A DNA stretch of 42,936 nt from Ignatzschineria sp. (GTDB taxonomy: Bacteria > Pseudomonadota > Gammaproteobacteria > Cardiobacteriales > Wohlfahrtiimonadaceae): positions 1 to 42,936 of the forward strand of contig JASLFU010000003.1 of assembly GCA_030150405.1 (NCBI GenBank), in the 5' to 3' direction. Under the pieces are notes generated by a model, which was given only the letters and a program-made list of their open reading frames with translations, did no database searches and was not told the origin of the DNA. The position numbers were made by a program, and so were the translations under genes. This document shows positions 1 through 7,419 of this stretch, in pieces; the first letter of the stretch is position 1; every line of letters begins with the position of its first letter.

Positions 1-23
1 GAGAGTAGGTCATTTCCAGGGCT
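1..23 (+). rRNA. rrf: 5S ribosomal RNA, 3' end only
   Basis: The first bases match the end of bacterial 5S rRNA: the GAGAGTAGG segment followed by a CCAGGG-type 3' strand, as in E. coli where GAGAGTAGG is followed by GAACTGCCAGGCAT. The rest of the gene, and presumably the 23S and 16S genes, lies to the left of the window. A strong terminator follows at once. The exact 3' end is uncertain by a few bases. The partner 5' strand of helix I is outside the window, so this rests on the short match alone. Confidence 0.75.
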
Positions 24-30
24 AAACAAT

Positions 31-64
31 AGCCTCTTGATCATTAGGTCAAGAGGCTTTTTTT
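31..64 (+). terminator. Rho-independent terminator of the rRNA operon
   Basis: A perfect 10-bp stem (31-40 with 49-58, AGCCTCTTGA and its complement) with an 8-nt loop is followed by seven T. It sits directly after the 5S rRNA end and should end the rRNA transcript. Confidence 0.9.
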
Positions 65-87
65 ATGGGAAAAAAGAAGAGATACGG

Positions 88-113
88 AAAGACACAGAAG
101 AAAGACACAGAAA
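88..113. repeat. 13-nt tandem repeat, two copies
   Basis: AAAGACACAGAAG (88-100) is followed directly by AAAGACACAGAAA (101-113). It lies in the A-rich gap between the rRNA terminator and the ftsB terminator. No function is evident; it looks like a small slippage product. Confidence 0.8.
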
Positions 114-138
114 TAAAAAACCACCCAAAAGGGTGGTT
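110..138 (-). terminator. Rho-independent terminator of ftsB
   Basis: A perfect 8-bp stem (119-126 with 131-138, AACCACCC) closes an AAAA loop. Read on the minus strand it is followed by six T and then ATTT, so it ends transcription coming from ftsB, 31 bp beyond the ftsB stop codon. Confidence 0.88.
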
Positions 139-168
139 GAAGTGAGGGTTAACTCTTAAGTAAGGAGA

Positions 169-462
169 CTATTCATCTTTAGGCGTTACATGGAAGAATG
201 TCTCATCTTTCTTAATTAAGCCTAGATATTTTCTTGCGAGCTCTTCGCGGGCATCGTAGTTATGTTTAATGCCATCTATAGTCTGTTTAAGACGATTATT
301 CTTCTTGGTGAGCTCCTCATTTTCCGCCTTCTTTTCTTCTAAAGTCTGTTGGAGCTTTTCTATCTGTTGTGGGCCTGAATTATCGTCGAACCATGATTTT
401 CTAACAAGCACTGTTAAGACAATCACTAGTAAGACAAATAGAACCCGCATTAAATTCATCAT
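169..462 (-). CDS. ftsB: Cell division protein FtsB
   Basis: Small bitopic membrane protein of the divisome that forms the FtsQ-FtsB-FtsL complex and helps trigger septal peptidoglycan synthesis. The 97-aa product has one N-terminal membrane segment (about residues 5-21) followed by a charged coiled coil (about 30-70, rich in K, E and N at heptad positions) and a short C-terminal tail with the ARKYLGLIKKDE segment typical of FtsB/DivIC. Length matches E. coli FtsB (103 aa). Several nearby ATGs (residues 1, 2, 5) make the exact start uncertain; a GAGAAC stretch lies just upstream of the first. In many gammaproteobacteria ftsB sits between eno and ispD; here it stands alone, divergent from prfA and ending against the rRNA operon. 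Confidence 0.9.
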   Translation of the reverse strand: MMNLMRVLFVLLVIVLTVLVRKSWFDDNSGPQQIEKLQQTLEEKKAENEELTKKNNRLKQTIDGIKHNYDAREELARKYLGLIKKDETFFHVTPKDE

Positions 463-497
463 TTTTTAGTTCTCAATGTACGAAACTGATCAGATTA

Positions 498-506
498 TGC
501 GATAAT
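498..506 (+). promoter_or_regulatory. Candidate extended -10 promoter for prfA
   Basis: TGC directly precedes GATAAT (501-506), an extended -10 element, in the 93-bp gap between divergent ftsB and prfA. The matching -35 position is poor (GTACGA). It predicts a leader of roughly 40 nt. This is a weak call from sequence inspection only. Confidence 0.35.
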
Positions 507-555
507 GACTCTATTTAGTCATCCAATAAACAATTATTATAACGCACTATAACGA

Positions 556-1641
556 ATGAAAGACAGTATAATTACAAAATTAGAAGAACTGAAGGAACGT
601 CACCACGAAGTTGCGTACCTTTTGTCAGATCCAGAAGTGATCAATGATAATGATCGTTTTCGAGAGTTGTCCCAAGAGTTTGCTCATCTCGATCCCGTAG
701 TTGCAGAATTTAATAGCTGGAAGGCGAACGAGGAAGCGTTAGCGGATGTATTAGAGATGCTTGAAGGCTCAGATCCTGAAATGAAGGAGCTTGCCCGGGA
801 AGAGCTACCATTATTAGAAGAGGAAAAAGAGCGCTTAGAGACTTCTCTTAATATTCTTTTACTCCCCACAGACCCTCATGATAACAGTAATATCTTTTTG
901 GAGTTACGAGCAGGAACAGGGGGGGATGAGGCAGCGATCTTTGCTGGTGACCTTTTGCGTATGTATATGCGTTATGCTGAGAATCAGGGCTGGGGTGTAG
1001 AGCTTTTAAGTGAACATCATGGAGAGCATGGGGGTTATCGAGAGGTCATTGCACGAATTAAAGGGCAAGGGGCTTATTCGCGATTAAAGTTTGAGTCGGG
1101 AGCTCATCGAGTTCAGCGAGTGCCGGAGACAGAATCACAGGGTCGAGTACATACCTCAGCTGCTACTGTGGCCGTATTGCCGGAGATTCCTGAAACAGAG
1201 ATGATCGAGATTAACCCAGCAGATCTTAAAATAGATACATTCCGTTCTTCCGGAGCCGGGGGGCAGCACGTTAACGTTACCGACTCTGCTATTCGTATCA
1301 CCCACTTGCCAACGGGAGTGGTGGTGGAATGTCAGGATGAGCGTTCTCAACATAAAAATAGGGCTAAAGCGATGAGTCTACTGGGGGCTCGTTTACTTGA
1401 GGCCGAAAGAGAGCGTGAACAGCGGGAGATGAGTGAGTCTCGCCGCAATCTTGTGGGATCAGGGGATCGTTCTGAACGTATTCGTACTTATAACTATCCT
1501 CAAGGGCGGATTACAGATCACCGCATTAATCTTACTCTCTATAAGTTAGATGAGATTTTAGATGGAGATCTCGATCAGATTATTGATCCTTTGGTACAGG
1601 AGAATCAGGCAGATCTTCTTGCTTCTTTAGGAGAGGAGTAA
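556..1641 (+). CDS. prfA: Peptide chain release factor 1 (RF1)
   Basis: Recognises UAA and UAG stop codons and triggers peptide release. The 361-aa product is full length. The GGQ hydrolysis motif is at residues 235-237 within SSGAGGQHVN, and the stop-codon reading tripeptide is P-E-T at 190-192 (PxT class, the form also seen in Bacillus; E. coli has PAT). The C-terminal domain ends normally. The start ATG has only a weak ribosome binding site. The next gene begins 1 nt after the stop codon with its AGGAG inside the prfA 3' end, so the two are co-transcribed. prmC (hemK), whose product methylates this GGQ and which often follows prfA, is not here. Confidence 0.97.
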   Translation: MKDSIITKLEELKERHHEVAYLLSDPEVINDNDRFRELSQEFAHLDPVVAEFNSWKANEEALADVLEMLEGSDPEMKELAREELPLLEEEKERLETSLNILLLPTDPHDNSNIFLELRAGTGGDEAAIFAGDLLRMYMRYAENQGWGVELLSEHHGEHGGYREVIARIKGQGAYSRLKFESGAHRVQRVPETESQGRVHTSAATVAVLPEIPETEMIEINPADLKIDTFRSSGAGGQHVNVTDSAIRITHLPTGVVVECQDERSQHKNRAKAMSLLGARLLEAEREREQREMSESRRNLVGSGDRSERIRTYNYPQGRITDHRINLTLYKLDEILDGDLDQIIDPLVQENQADLLASLGEE

Positions 1642-1642
1642 A

Positions 1643-3577
1643 ATGAAACAGGATCAGCTTCATTTGCGACTCTTTGGAACAACCGATATTCACGGTTTTT
1701 ACCTTAACTTTGATTACTACAATGATCAGGTAGTCGATAAGATGGGGCTGATCAGTTTAGAGCGGGTGTTAAGAGAAGCTCAAAATGAGTTAACGCATCC
1801 TGAAAATAGCCTTCTATTTGATAATGGAGACCTTCTGCAGGGTTCTCCTTTAGCAGATTATATGCGTGATTATGCGGATACATTTGAGCATCCTGCTTAC
1901 ACATTGATGAATAAAATGGGCTATGATGCGGCGACCTTAGGGAATCACGAGTTTAATTTCGGGGTTCCCTTTCTTTTGCGCATGTTAAAACAAGCAGAGT
2001 TCCCTTATGTTAATGCCAATATTGTTAAGGAGTCCGGAGAGCCCCTTCTTCCACCCTATGTTATTTTAGAACGTACATTTATTACAGAGAAAGGGCGCTC
2101 ATTACCCTTTAAGATCGGGGTGATAGGTATTCTCCCCCCTCAAATTACCAAATGGGATAGAGCGCATTTAGAGAGCTATGCAAAGGAACACGAGCGTTTA
2201 ACTACTCTCGACGTTATGGAGAGTGTTCAAGCGTATCTCCCGGAGATTAAAGCTGCCGGAGCAGATCTTGTGGTTCTTTTAGCTCATACAGGTTACAACT
2301 GTGAGTCCTATTTTAAAGGTATGGAGAATAGTGCTTACCATTTAGCCGAGCTTGAGGGGATCGATCTATTAATTGCGGGGCATCAGCATCGTCGTTTTCC
2401 ATCGGAAGATTATCGAGAGCTTGAAGCTGAAGGGCTCGCCTTTGATGTTGATGGTGGCCGAGTCCATAATATCGCATCGATGATGCCTGGTTCTTGGGCT
2501 CGCTGGTTGGGGGTGGCGGATCTTATTTTAAAAGAGGAGCAGGGGCGTTGGCGAGTCTCGGAAAGCTCCACCCATCTTCGTTTAATTGAAGATTACTTGC
2601 CAAAAAATGCCCCCCTTAATCAAGCGCTACTAGATGCGATGAAGCCTGCTCACGAAGCGGCAAAAGCCCAGATGAATGTAGCCGTAGGCTATTCAGATAA
2701 TGGTTTTTATAGCTATCTTTCTTTACTACAGGATGATGCCGCTATTCAGATTGTTGCAGATAGTCAGCGATATTATGCGCAAAAAGCTTTAGAAGCCCCG
2801 GAATATTTGCAGTACCAGGGGCTCCCACTCTTATCCGCTGTGCCGCTCTTTAAAGTGGGAAGCCGCAAGGATGATCCTACTTATTTTACAGAGATTCCCG
2901 CCGGCGAAATTTCATTTAAAGATATCGCAGATCTCTATGTTTATCCCAATCATCTTGTGGTTTTAAAGATCTCTGGCAAAAATCTTCGAGAGTGGTTAGA
3001 GTGCTGTATTAGTCTCTATCACACTATCGACCCAGAAAAGAAAGAGCCCCAGCAATTGGTGCATTGGGATCAATATCGCCCTTATAATTTTGATGTCATT
3101 AAAGGGGTTGAGTATACAATCGATCCAACAAAGCCGCCTCGGTATGATGGGGATCTCCATTTTCTCAATGGAGAGACTGCTCGACTTACCTCCCTTTTGT
3201 ATCAAGGGAGAGAGGTGAAAGATGATGATCAGTTTCTTTTAGTCACAAATAGTTATCGTGCACTTGTTGATCGCTTTCCTGGAGCGGGGGAGGAGAATGT
3301 TATCTACAGTACTATGAAAGAGATTCCCGAAGTCATTTTGCACTATATTGAGGCTTTAGCCGCGAAAGGCGATCCCTTAAATATTGTGCCTGATCATAAT
3401 TGGGGGCTCGATTATCAGGCGATTGGAAGGGGTGCGACACTCTTTTTAGAGTCTTCCCCTAAAGCGGAGGCGCAAGATTATATCAAAAGCGCTACGCAGG
3501 GGCGGTTAACGCTGATGGGATATGATAAGGAGGGCTTTGGGCTCTACAGTTTTAGCGGCGATGGTATCGATAAATAA
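1643..3577 (+). CDS. cpdB: CpdB-like 2',3'-cyclic-nucleotide 2'-phosphodiesterase/3'-nucleotidase, no signal peptide
   Basis: A two-domain calcineurin-like phosphoesterase of the CpdB/5'-nucleotidase family (644 aa). CpdB hydrolyses 2',3'-cyclic nucleotides and 3'-nucleotides. Metal-site motifs are all present: TTDIHG (13-18), DNGDLLQG (60-67), GNHEFNFG (100-107), LAHTGYN and AGHQHRRFP further on. The C-terminal nucleotidase domain holds FKVGSRKDDP and YVYPNHLVVLK, as in E. coli CpdB. E. coli CpdB is periplasmic with a cleaved signal peptide; here the protein begins about 12 residues before the first metal motif with a hydrophilic stretch, so no export signal is visible. An upstream start is excluded because an in-frame TAG lies at 1628-1630. 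AGGAG at 1634-1638 supports the ATG chosen. It would act in the cytoplasm unless exported otherwise. Confidence 0.88.
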   Translation: MKQDQLHLRLFGTTDIHGFYLNFDYYNDQVVDKMGLISLERVLREAQNELTHPENSLLFDNGDLLQGSPLADYMRDYADTFEHPAYTLMNKMGYDAATLGNHEFNFGVPFLLRMLKQAEFPYVNANIVKESGEPLLPPYVILERTFITEKGRSLPFKIGVIGILPPQITKWDRAHLESYAKEHERLTTLDVMESVQAYLPEIKAAGADLVVLLAHTGYNCESYFKGMENSAYHLAELEGIDLLIAGHQHRRFPSEDYRELEAEGLAFDVDGGRVHNIASMMPGSWARWLGVADLILKEEQGRWRVSESSTHLRLIEDYLPKNAPLNQALLDAMKPAHEAAKAQMNVAVGYSDNGFYSYLSLLQDDAAIQIVADSQRYYAQKALEAPEYLQYQGLPLLSAVPLFKVGSRKDDPTYFTEIPAGEISFKDIADLYVYPNHLVVLKISGKNLREWLECCISLYHTIDPEKKEPQQLVHWDQYRPYNFDVIKGVEYTIDPTKPPRYDGDLHFLNGETARLTSLLYQGREVKDDDQFLLVTNSYRALVDRFPGAGEENVIYSTMKEIPEVILHYIEALAAKGDPLNIVPDHNWGLDYQAIGRGATLFLESSPKAEAQDYIKSATQGRLTLMGYDKEGFGLYSFSGDGIDK

Positions 3578-3596
3578 GTAATGAATAGGAGGAGCG

Positions 3597-4355
3597 ATGC
3601 GATTTAATGAACAGGTGGTCATTGTAACGGGAGGGGCAAGTGGTATTGGGGAGGCTACTGCTTGGGCTTTTGTAGAGGAGGGGGCTTATGTGGTTATTGC
3701 TGATTTTGCCAAAGAGGGGCAAGATCTTGCAGATAAGATCAATGAGAGTCATCCTGCAACAAAGAAGCCCCGTGCACACTTTATTAAAGTAGATGTGAGT
3801 GATGAGACCGAGGTGAAAGCGATGATTAGCGAGACTGTTGAGCGTTACGGTAGGCTCGATATTATGTTCGCTAATGCTGGAATCGCGCAAGATAACATTG
3901 CGGATAAGCTTACCTTTGAGGCTTGGCAGAAAACAATCGACATTAATCTCGGTGGCGTCTTTTTATGTGATAAATATGCTATTGAGCAATTTTTACGGCA
4001 AAAGAGTGGTGGGGTGATTGTAAATTGTGGCTCCATCCATAGTTTTGTTGGAAAGAGTGGGGTGACCGCATATGCCGCCTCAAAAGGGGGCGTAAAACTT
4101 TTAACGCAAACCTTAGCGGTGGATTATGCAAAGGAGGGGATTCGGGTTAATGCGATCTCTCCCGGTTATATTGCAACGCCACTTTTAAAGATGCTGGATG
4201 AAGAGAGATTAAGGGCGTTAGCAGAGCTTCACCCGCAAGGGCGTCTTGGTGAGGCAGAAGAGGTTGCAAAAGCGGTACTCTTTCTTGCAAGTGATGATGC
4301 GAGTTTTATTAATGGCACGAGCCTCCTTGTGGATGGTGGCTATACTGCACAGTGA
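3597..4355 (+). CDS. Short-chain dehydrogenase/reductase (classical SDR)
   Basis: A 252-aa Rossmann-fold NAD(P)-dependent oxidoreductase of the classical SDR family. The cofactor motif TGGASGIG is at 11-18, NAG at 93-95, Asn117, and the catalytic Ser146, Tyr159 and Lys163 (YAASK) are all present. The C-terminal FINGTSLLVDGG segment is typical of the FabG-like subgroup. Asp36 at the end of the second strand suggests NAD(H) preference (inference). The substrate cannot be told from sequence. AGGAGG lies just before the ATG. The gene follows the cpdB homologue by 19 nt and probably shares its transcript, which ends at the terminator at 4399. Confidence 0.88.
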   Translation: MRFNEQVVIVTGGASGIGEATAWAFVEEGAYVVIADFAKEGQDLADKINESHPATKKPRAHFIKVDVSDETEVKAMISETVERYGRLDIMFANAGIAQDNIADKLTFEAWQKTIDINLGGVFLCDKYAIEQFLRQKSGGVIVNCGSIHSFVGKSGVTAYAASKGGVKLLTQTLAVDYAKEGIRVNAISPGYIATPLLKMLDEERLRALAELHPQGRLGEAEEVAKAVLFLASDDASFINGTSLLVDGGYTAQ

Positions 4356-4398
4356 TCACTAAATTATAAGCATCAGGTAAGGTTTTAGAATAAAGAAG

Positions 4399-4435
4399 AG
4401 GCACTGATTGTCCTAAAGCATCAGTGCCTTTTTTT
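4399..4435 (+). terminator. Rho-independent terminator after the SDR gene, overlapping the convergent GTPase gene end
   Basis: A 10-bp stem AGGCACTGAT (4399-4408 with 4420-4429) is followed by a T run. It ends the prfA-cpdB-SDR transcript. The right arm overlaps the stop codon of the convergent DUF3482 gene. The other side is pyrimidine-rich on the minus strand, so it may also serve that operon. Confidence 0.85.
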
Positions 4436-5803
4436 ATGCTGAAACCCGATCATGCTCTGATACGCTTTAATAAATTTCTCTTTTAATTTAAAGAGCGCTT
4501 TTTCTCGAGCAGAGGAGTGCACGGCGCCCCGAATTTCGCAAAAATCATAATAGGTTCGTAAGCTTTGAGAGCTGGCAATAATCTCTCGAATAGGACTCTG
4601 CTCCGTGGTAATTTCAAGCTCAATGGGGCGAAGATCAGCATGGGAGCGCCCGCTTAATAGAGCAATTAACAGAAGCATTCTTGAGCTTAAATTGGCCACC
4701 GCCTCATCATTTAGACAATAGGTTTCAATATCTTGTAGGTCGTTGAGTAATCGGCTACCGTAATGTTTAAATGTTGAGGAGATCCCCCCTAAAATTGCGC
4801 CCGTTGCCGTAGCGGCCCCTAAAGTGGTAAAGCCAGCAATCGCATCTACACCCGCCATTACGCCTGCGCCGACACTAGCGCCTTTCCCAAATTGCATAGA
4901 GAAGTCAATTAAGTTATCTGCTGTAAAAAAGTCAGGATTAAAGCGCGATTGCTCCACATCGATTTTGAGATATTTTACATCTTCTCGGTTAAAGCGATAG
5001 AGAGTGAGAAGGGAATCAATCATACCTTTTTCAAAGTGCTCAACTCCTTTAGCCATTTTGCGACTAATGCTTTCAGCCGCTTTACGCTTTTTAGCTTTAA
5101 TCTGAAAGGTCATTAGGTTGATAAAGTAATTAGCCAGAAGTTGCATCGCCTCTTCAAAGCGCTCCTCTTCGGCCATTTTCTCTAAGGCAATAAATTGATG
5201 GATCTCATCGTAAAGCTCTGGGAACATAATCGCAATCTGTTCATATAGACGCTGCATCTGTGGCGGCATCACCGTATCGAACTCTAGGTAATGATGAATT
5301 CCATGGGCTTTAAGGTGCTGTTTCCAATCGGCTAGATACTCCCCCTCTAAAAAATTTAAGATCGGCAGTAGAGGTTTATGGGTCTGCAAAATAAGCGTGA
5401 TCTCATCATTAAACTTTGGCAAAAAAGGGAGTCTTGCATCGATGACATAGAGGGTTAAGTCAGCATTAAAGAGCTGTTTAATCACCTTTATCTCTTGCTC
5501 AAAATCTTGCTGGAAACGGGTATCTTCAATAAAGGCTTTAAGCCGAGTGGTCTCCTCAATTTTTTGTTGAATGGGGTGCTCAGCATCTAAAATCTCTAAA
5601 ATCCCCATGGCATCCTCAAGCCCGGGGGTATCGATATAGTTAAATTCGATACTATCTGAACTTAAGGTAATAGCTGAGACATCAATCGTTGTAGAGGCTT
5701 CATCCCGTACTTCACCAAAGTTTCGCTCCCGAGTGAGCGTGCGAATAAGAGAGGTTTTCCCCGTATTGGTATGACCGACAATGGCAATATTAAACTGTTT
5801 CAT
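4421..5803 (-). CDS. GTPase with C-terminal DUF3482 domain
   Basis: A 460-aa protein with an N-terminal Era/Obg-like GTPase domain: P-loop GHTNTGKT (10-17), a switch I TT pair near 38-39, and DTPG (58-61). A usual NKxD guanine motif is not seen; the corresponding strand reads PILNFLEGE around Asn150. The C-terminal half matches what I know as DUF3482 and contains a glycine- and alanine-rich hydrophobic stretch at 307-341 resembling a glycine zipper, which suggests membrane association (inference). Function is not known to me. It overlaps the DUF2868 gene by 14 nt; GGAGAAG precedes the ATG. These two families are commonly adjacent in other proteobacteria such as Pseudomonas. It is the last gene of the qmcA-nfeD operon. 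Confidence 0.82.
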   Translation of the reverse strand: MKQFNIAIVGHTNTGKTSLIRTLTRERNFGEVRDEASTTIDVSAITLSSDSIEFNYIDTPGLEDAMGILEILDAEHPIQQKIEETTRLKAFIEDTRFQQDFEQEIKVIKQLFNADLTLYVIDARLPFLPKFNDEITLILQTHKPLLPILNFLEGEYLADWKQHLKAHGIHHYLEFDTVMPPQMQRLYEQIAIMFPELYDEIHQFIALEKMAEEERFEEAMQLLANYFINLMTFQIKAKKRKAAESISRKMAKGVEHFEKGMIDSLLTLYRFNREDVKYLKIDVEQSRFNPDFFTADNLIDFSMQFGKGASVGAGVMAGVDAIAGFTTLGAATATGAILGGISSTFKHYGSRLLNDLQDIETYCLNDEAVANLSSRMLLLIALLSGRSHADLRPIELEITTEQSPIREIIASSQSLRTYYDFCEIRGAVHSSAREKALFKLKEKFIKAYQSMIGFQHKKRH

Positions 5804-6983
5804 GCTTCTCCTCTAGATTGGGTGAAGTAGGCTGATTTTGAGAAAGGGTCTCAACTCTCCTGTTTAAAGGGTTAAGCTCAATAACCGTCTCATTTTTTGA
5901 AAGGAGCGGGCCAAGTCGCCGTTGCCACTCTCTTTTACGCTCTTCTGTGCCCTCTCCGTAGAGAATAATCTCCCCTTGATGGCTCAAATTAAGTAGGCGC
6001 ATAATGCGGCGTAAAAGCCCTCGATCTGGGGTTAGATTTGGGTCGATGTAGAGAGAGAGTTTCTCTAAAGGCGCTGCCTTTAATTTAGCTTCAAATGCGG
6101 TAAAAGCGGTGCGATCTTGAATGCTTTTTACTCCAGAAGGGAGATCATCAAAAGCGTAATCAAGGGCGATAGCCGCTTCTCCTCTACCTGTAAAAAAGCT
6201 CTTTTTTTCACGTTCAATGACAGGTGTTTTGGCAGCTTTATCAAGAAAGCGCTCGCCCTTTTTAATCTGTAGTCGAGGCGTGCGGGGCTGATGTTTCATG
6301 ACTCTTTTAAAGGAATGAGCTGCCATCAACATAAAGAGAACCCGAGGGATAAAACCATAAAAGAGCAATATGAGCAATACCCAGCGAGCCCATTTAGCGT
6401 TTTCCTCTTCTGTAAGCGCTCCTGTTAGAGTTGACTCAATAAGCTCGGGGGTTATGGGGCTAATACCGAGCAAGTTGGGTAAGAGATCTATAGCGCCAAC
6501 CACCGATTGATAAAATTTGGGTGAGTTTGGGAAGAGGGTGCTACTTAAGATAAAGTCATAGTGCCGAATCGAAAAATGGAGCAGAAAGCCTACAAGAAAC
6601 CCTAAAAAAATCAGACTCCATGAGAAGTGAGCGATAAATTTTAAGAGTCGGCGAATCTGTTCGGGGGAGAGGTACTCCTCATCAATAACGCTGGGTTTAA
6701 AACGATTAGGTAGAAGATTTGTTAGCCAGATAAAGAGCATGCCGAGGAGTGACTTCGCCCGCAAAAGAGTAAAGAGCAGAAAGAGTAGAGAAGGGGCTAT
6801 CACAGCCGTAATAAGATAGAGCGGCTGAATGGGGGAATGAAGTAGGGAGCTACTTCCTAAGAGTGTGAATAAAAAGAGCAGAGCGCCCCAAAGTAGCACA
6901 ATAAGACGTACCCCCTTGGCCATAGGGAGAGGAAAGCCTAAGAACCCTCGCTGTTGTGAATGAAGATTATATAGTCTGCTCAT
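5790..6983 (-). CDS. DUF2868 membrane protein, partner of the DUF3482 GTPase
   Basis: A 397-aa protein with four clear membrane segments (about residues 26-46, 54-76, 120-139, 200-222) and a possible further one near 79-91, then a soluble C-terminal domain of about 170 residues with an alternating fold. It matches the DUF2868 family by its pairing with a DUF3482 GTPase; no enzymatic motif is recognised. I chose the ATG at 6983 (MSRLYNL) rather than the longer frame to 7073 because AAGGAAA lies 11 nt upstream and the longer version would overlap nfeD by over 100 nt. With this start it overlaps nfeD by 17 nt and the GTPase gene by 14 nt, indicating translational coupling and a membrane-linked job for the GTPase. 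Confidence 0.75.
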   Translation of the reverse strand: MSRLYNLHSQQRGFLGFPLPMAKGVRLIVLLWGALLFLFTLLGSSSLLHSPIQPLYLITAVIAPSLLFLLFTLLRAKSLLGMLFIWLTNLLPNRFKPSVIDEEYLSPEQIRRLLKFIAHFSWSLIFLGFLVGFLLHFSIRHYDFILSSTLFPNSPKFYQSVVGAIDLLPNLLGISPITPELIESTLTGALTEEENAKWARWVLLILLFYGFIPRVLFMLMAAHSFKRVMKHQPRTPRLQIKKGERFLDKAAKTPVIEREKKSFFTGRGEAAIALDYAFDDLPSGVKSIQDRTAFTAFEAKLKAAPLEKLSLYIDPNLTPDRGLLRRIMRLLNLSHQGEIILYGEGTEERKREWQRRLGPLLSKNETVIELNPLNRRVETLSQNQPTSPNLEEKHETV

Positions 6984-7419
6984 AATGTAGTGAGTTTCCT
7001 TCAATATGAGTGATCTTAATACGGCTGCCTGCAGGCAGGTCAGGACCTTTAATAATCCAGACAGAATCGCCAATGGGGAGCTGACCTACGCCATTGATCA
7101 CCGCTTTTTCGAGCTGAAAAGTCTCTCCGATATATTCTGATCCCCGGGCTAAATTCAATGTCCCTGAATGGATATCTTTCTGCCCTTTACGGTAAAAGCG
7201 AATACCCACAAGCGCCATAATCAGCGAAATAATCGCAAAGAGCAGGATCTGCAACGTGAGTGTAAGGGGAAGAAAGAAGAGGATAGCACCTAAAATTAGA
7301 GCGGAAAATCCGAACCAAATGATATAAACCCCGGGGATAAGGAGCTCAAGCCCGATTAAAAGCGCGCCCAATATCCACCAATGATAGGGGGAGAGAAGAA
7401 GGGAGGTGCTCTGTTCCAT
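6967..7419 (-). CDS. NfeD family membrane protein
   Basis: A 150-aa protein with three hydrophobic segments in the first 75 residues followed by a soluble beta-rich domain (about 85-148) of the NfeD OB-fold type, containing the GETFQLEKAV and GDSVWIIKG stretches. It is the short NfeD class (no protease domain), like E. coli YbbK's partner YbbJ, which works with an SPFH protein and is thought to shape membrane microdomains. Its ATG shares a base with the qmcA stop codon (TAATG), the hallmark of coupled translation. Confidence 0.88.
   Translation of the reverse strand: MEQSTSLLLSPYHWWILGALLIGLELLIPGVYIIWFGFSALILGAILFFLPLTLTLQILLFAIISLIMALVGIRFYRKGQKDIHSGTLNLARGSEYIGETFQLEKAVINGVGQLPIGDSVWIIKGPDLPAGSRIKITHIEGNSLHYEQTI

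Noticed and set aside
556..1641. Unusual stop-codon reading motif PET in RF1
   Set aside because: E. coli has PAT, but PET is common in other bacteria such as Bacillus, so it is not remarkable.
6984..7073. 30-residue extension of the DUF2868 protein
   Set aside because: It would overlap nfeD by more than 100 nt and is not hydrophobic or domain-like; the ATG at 6983 is better placed.
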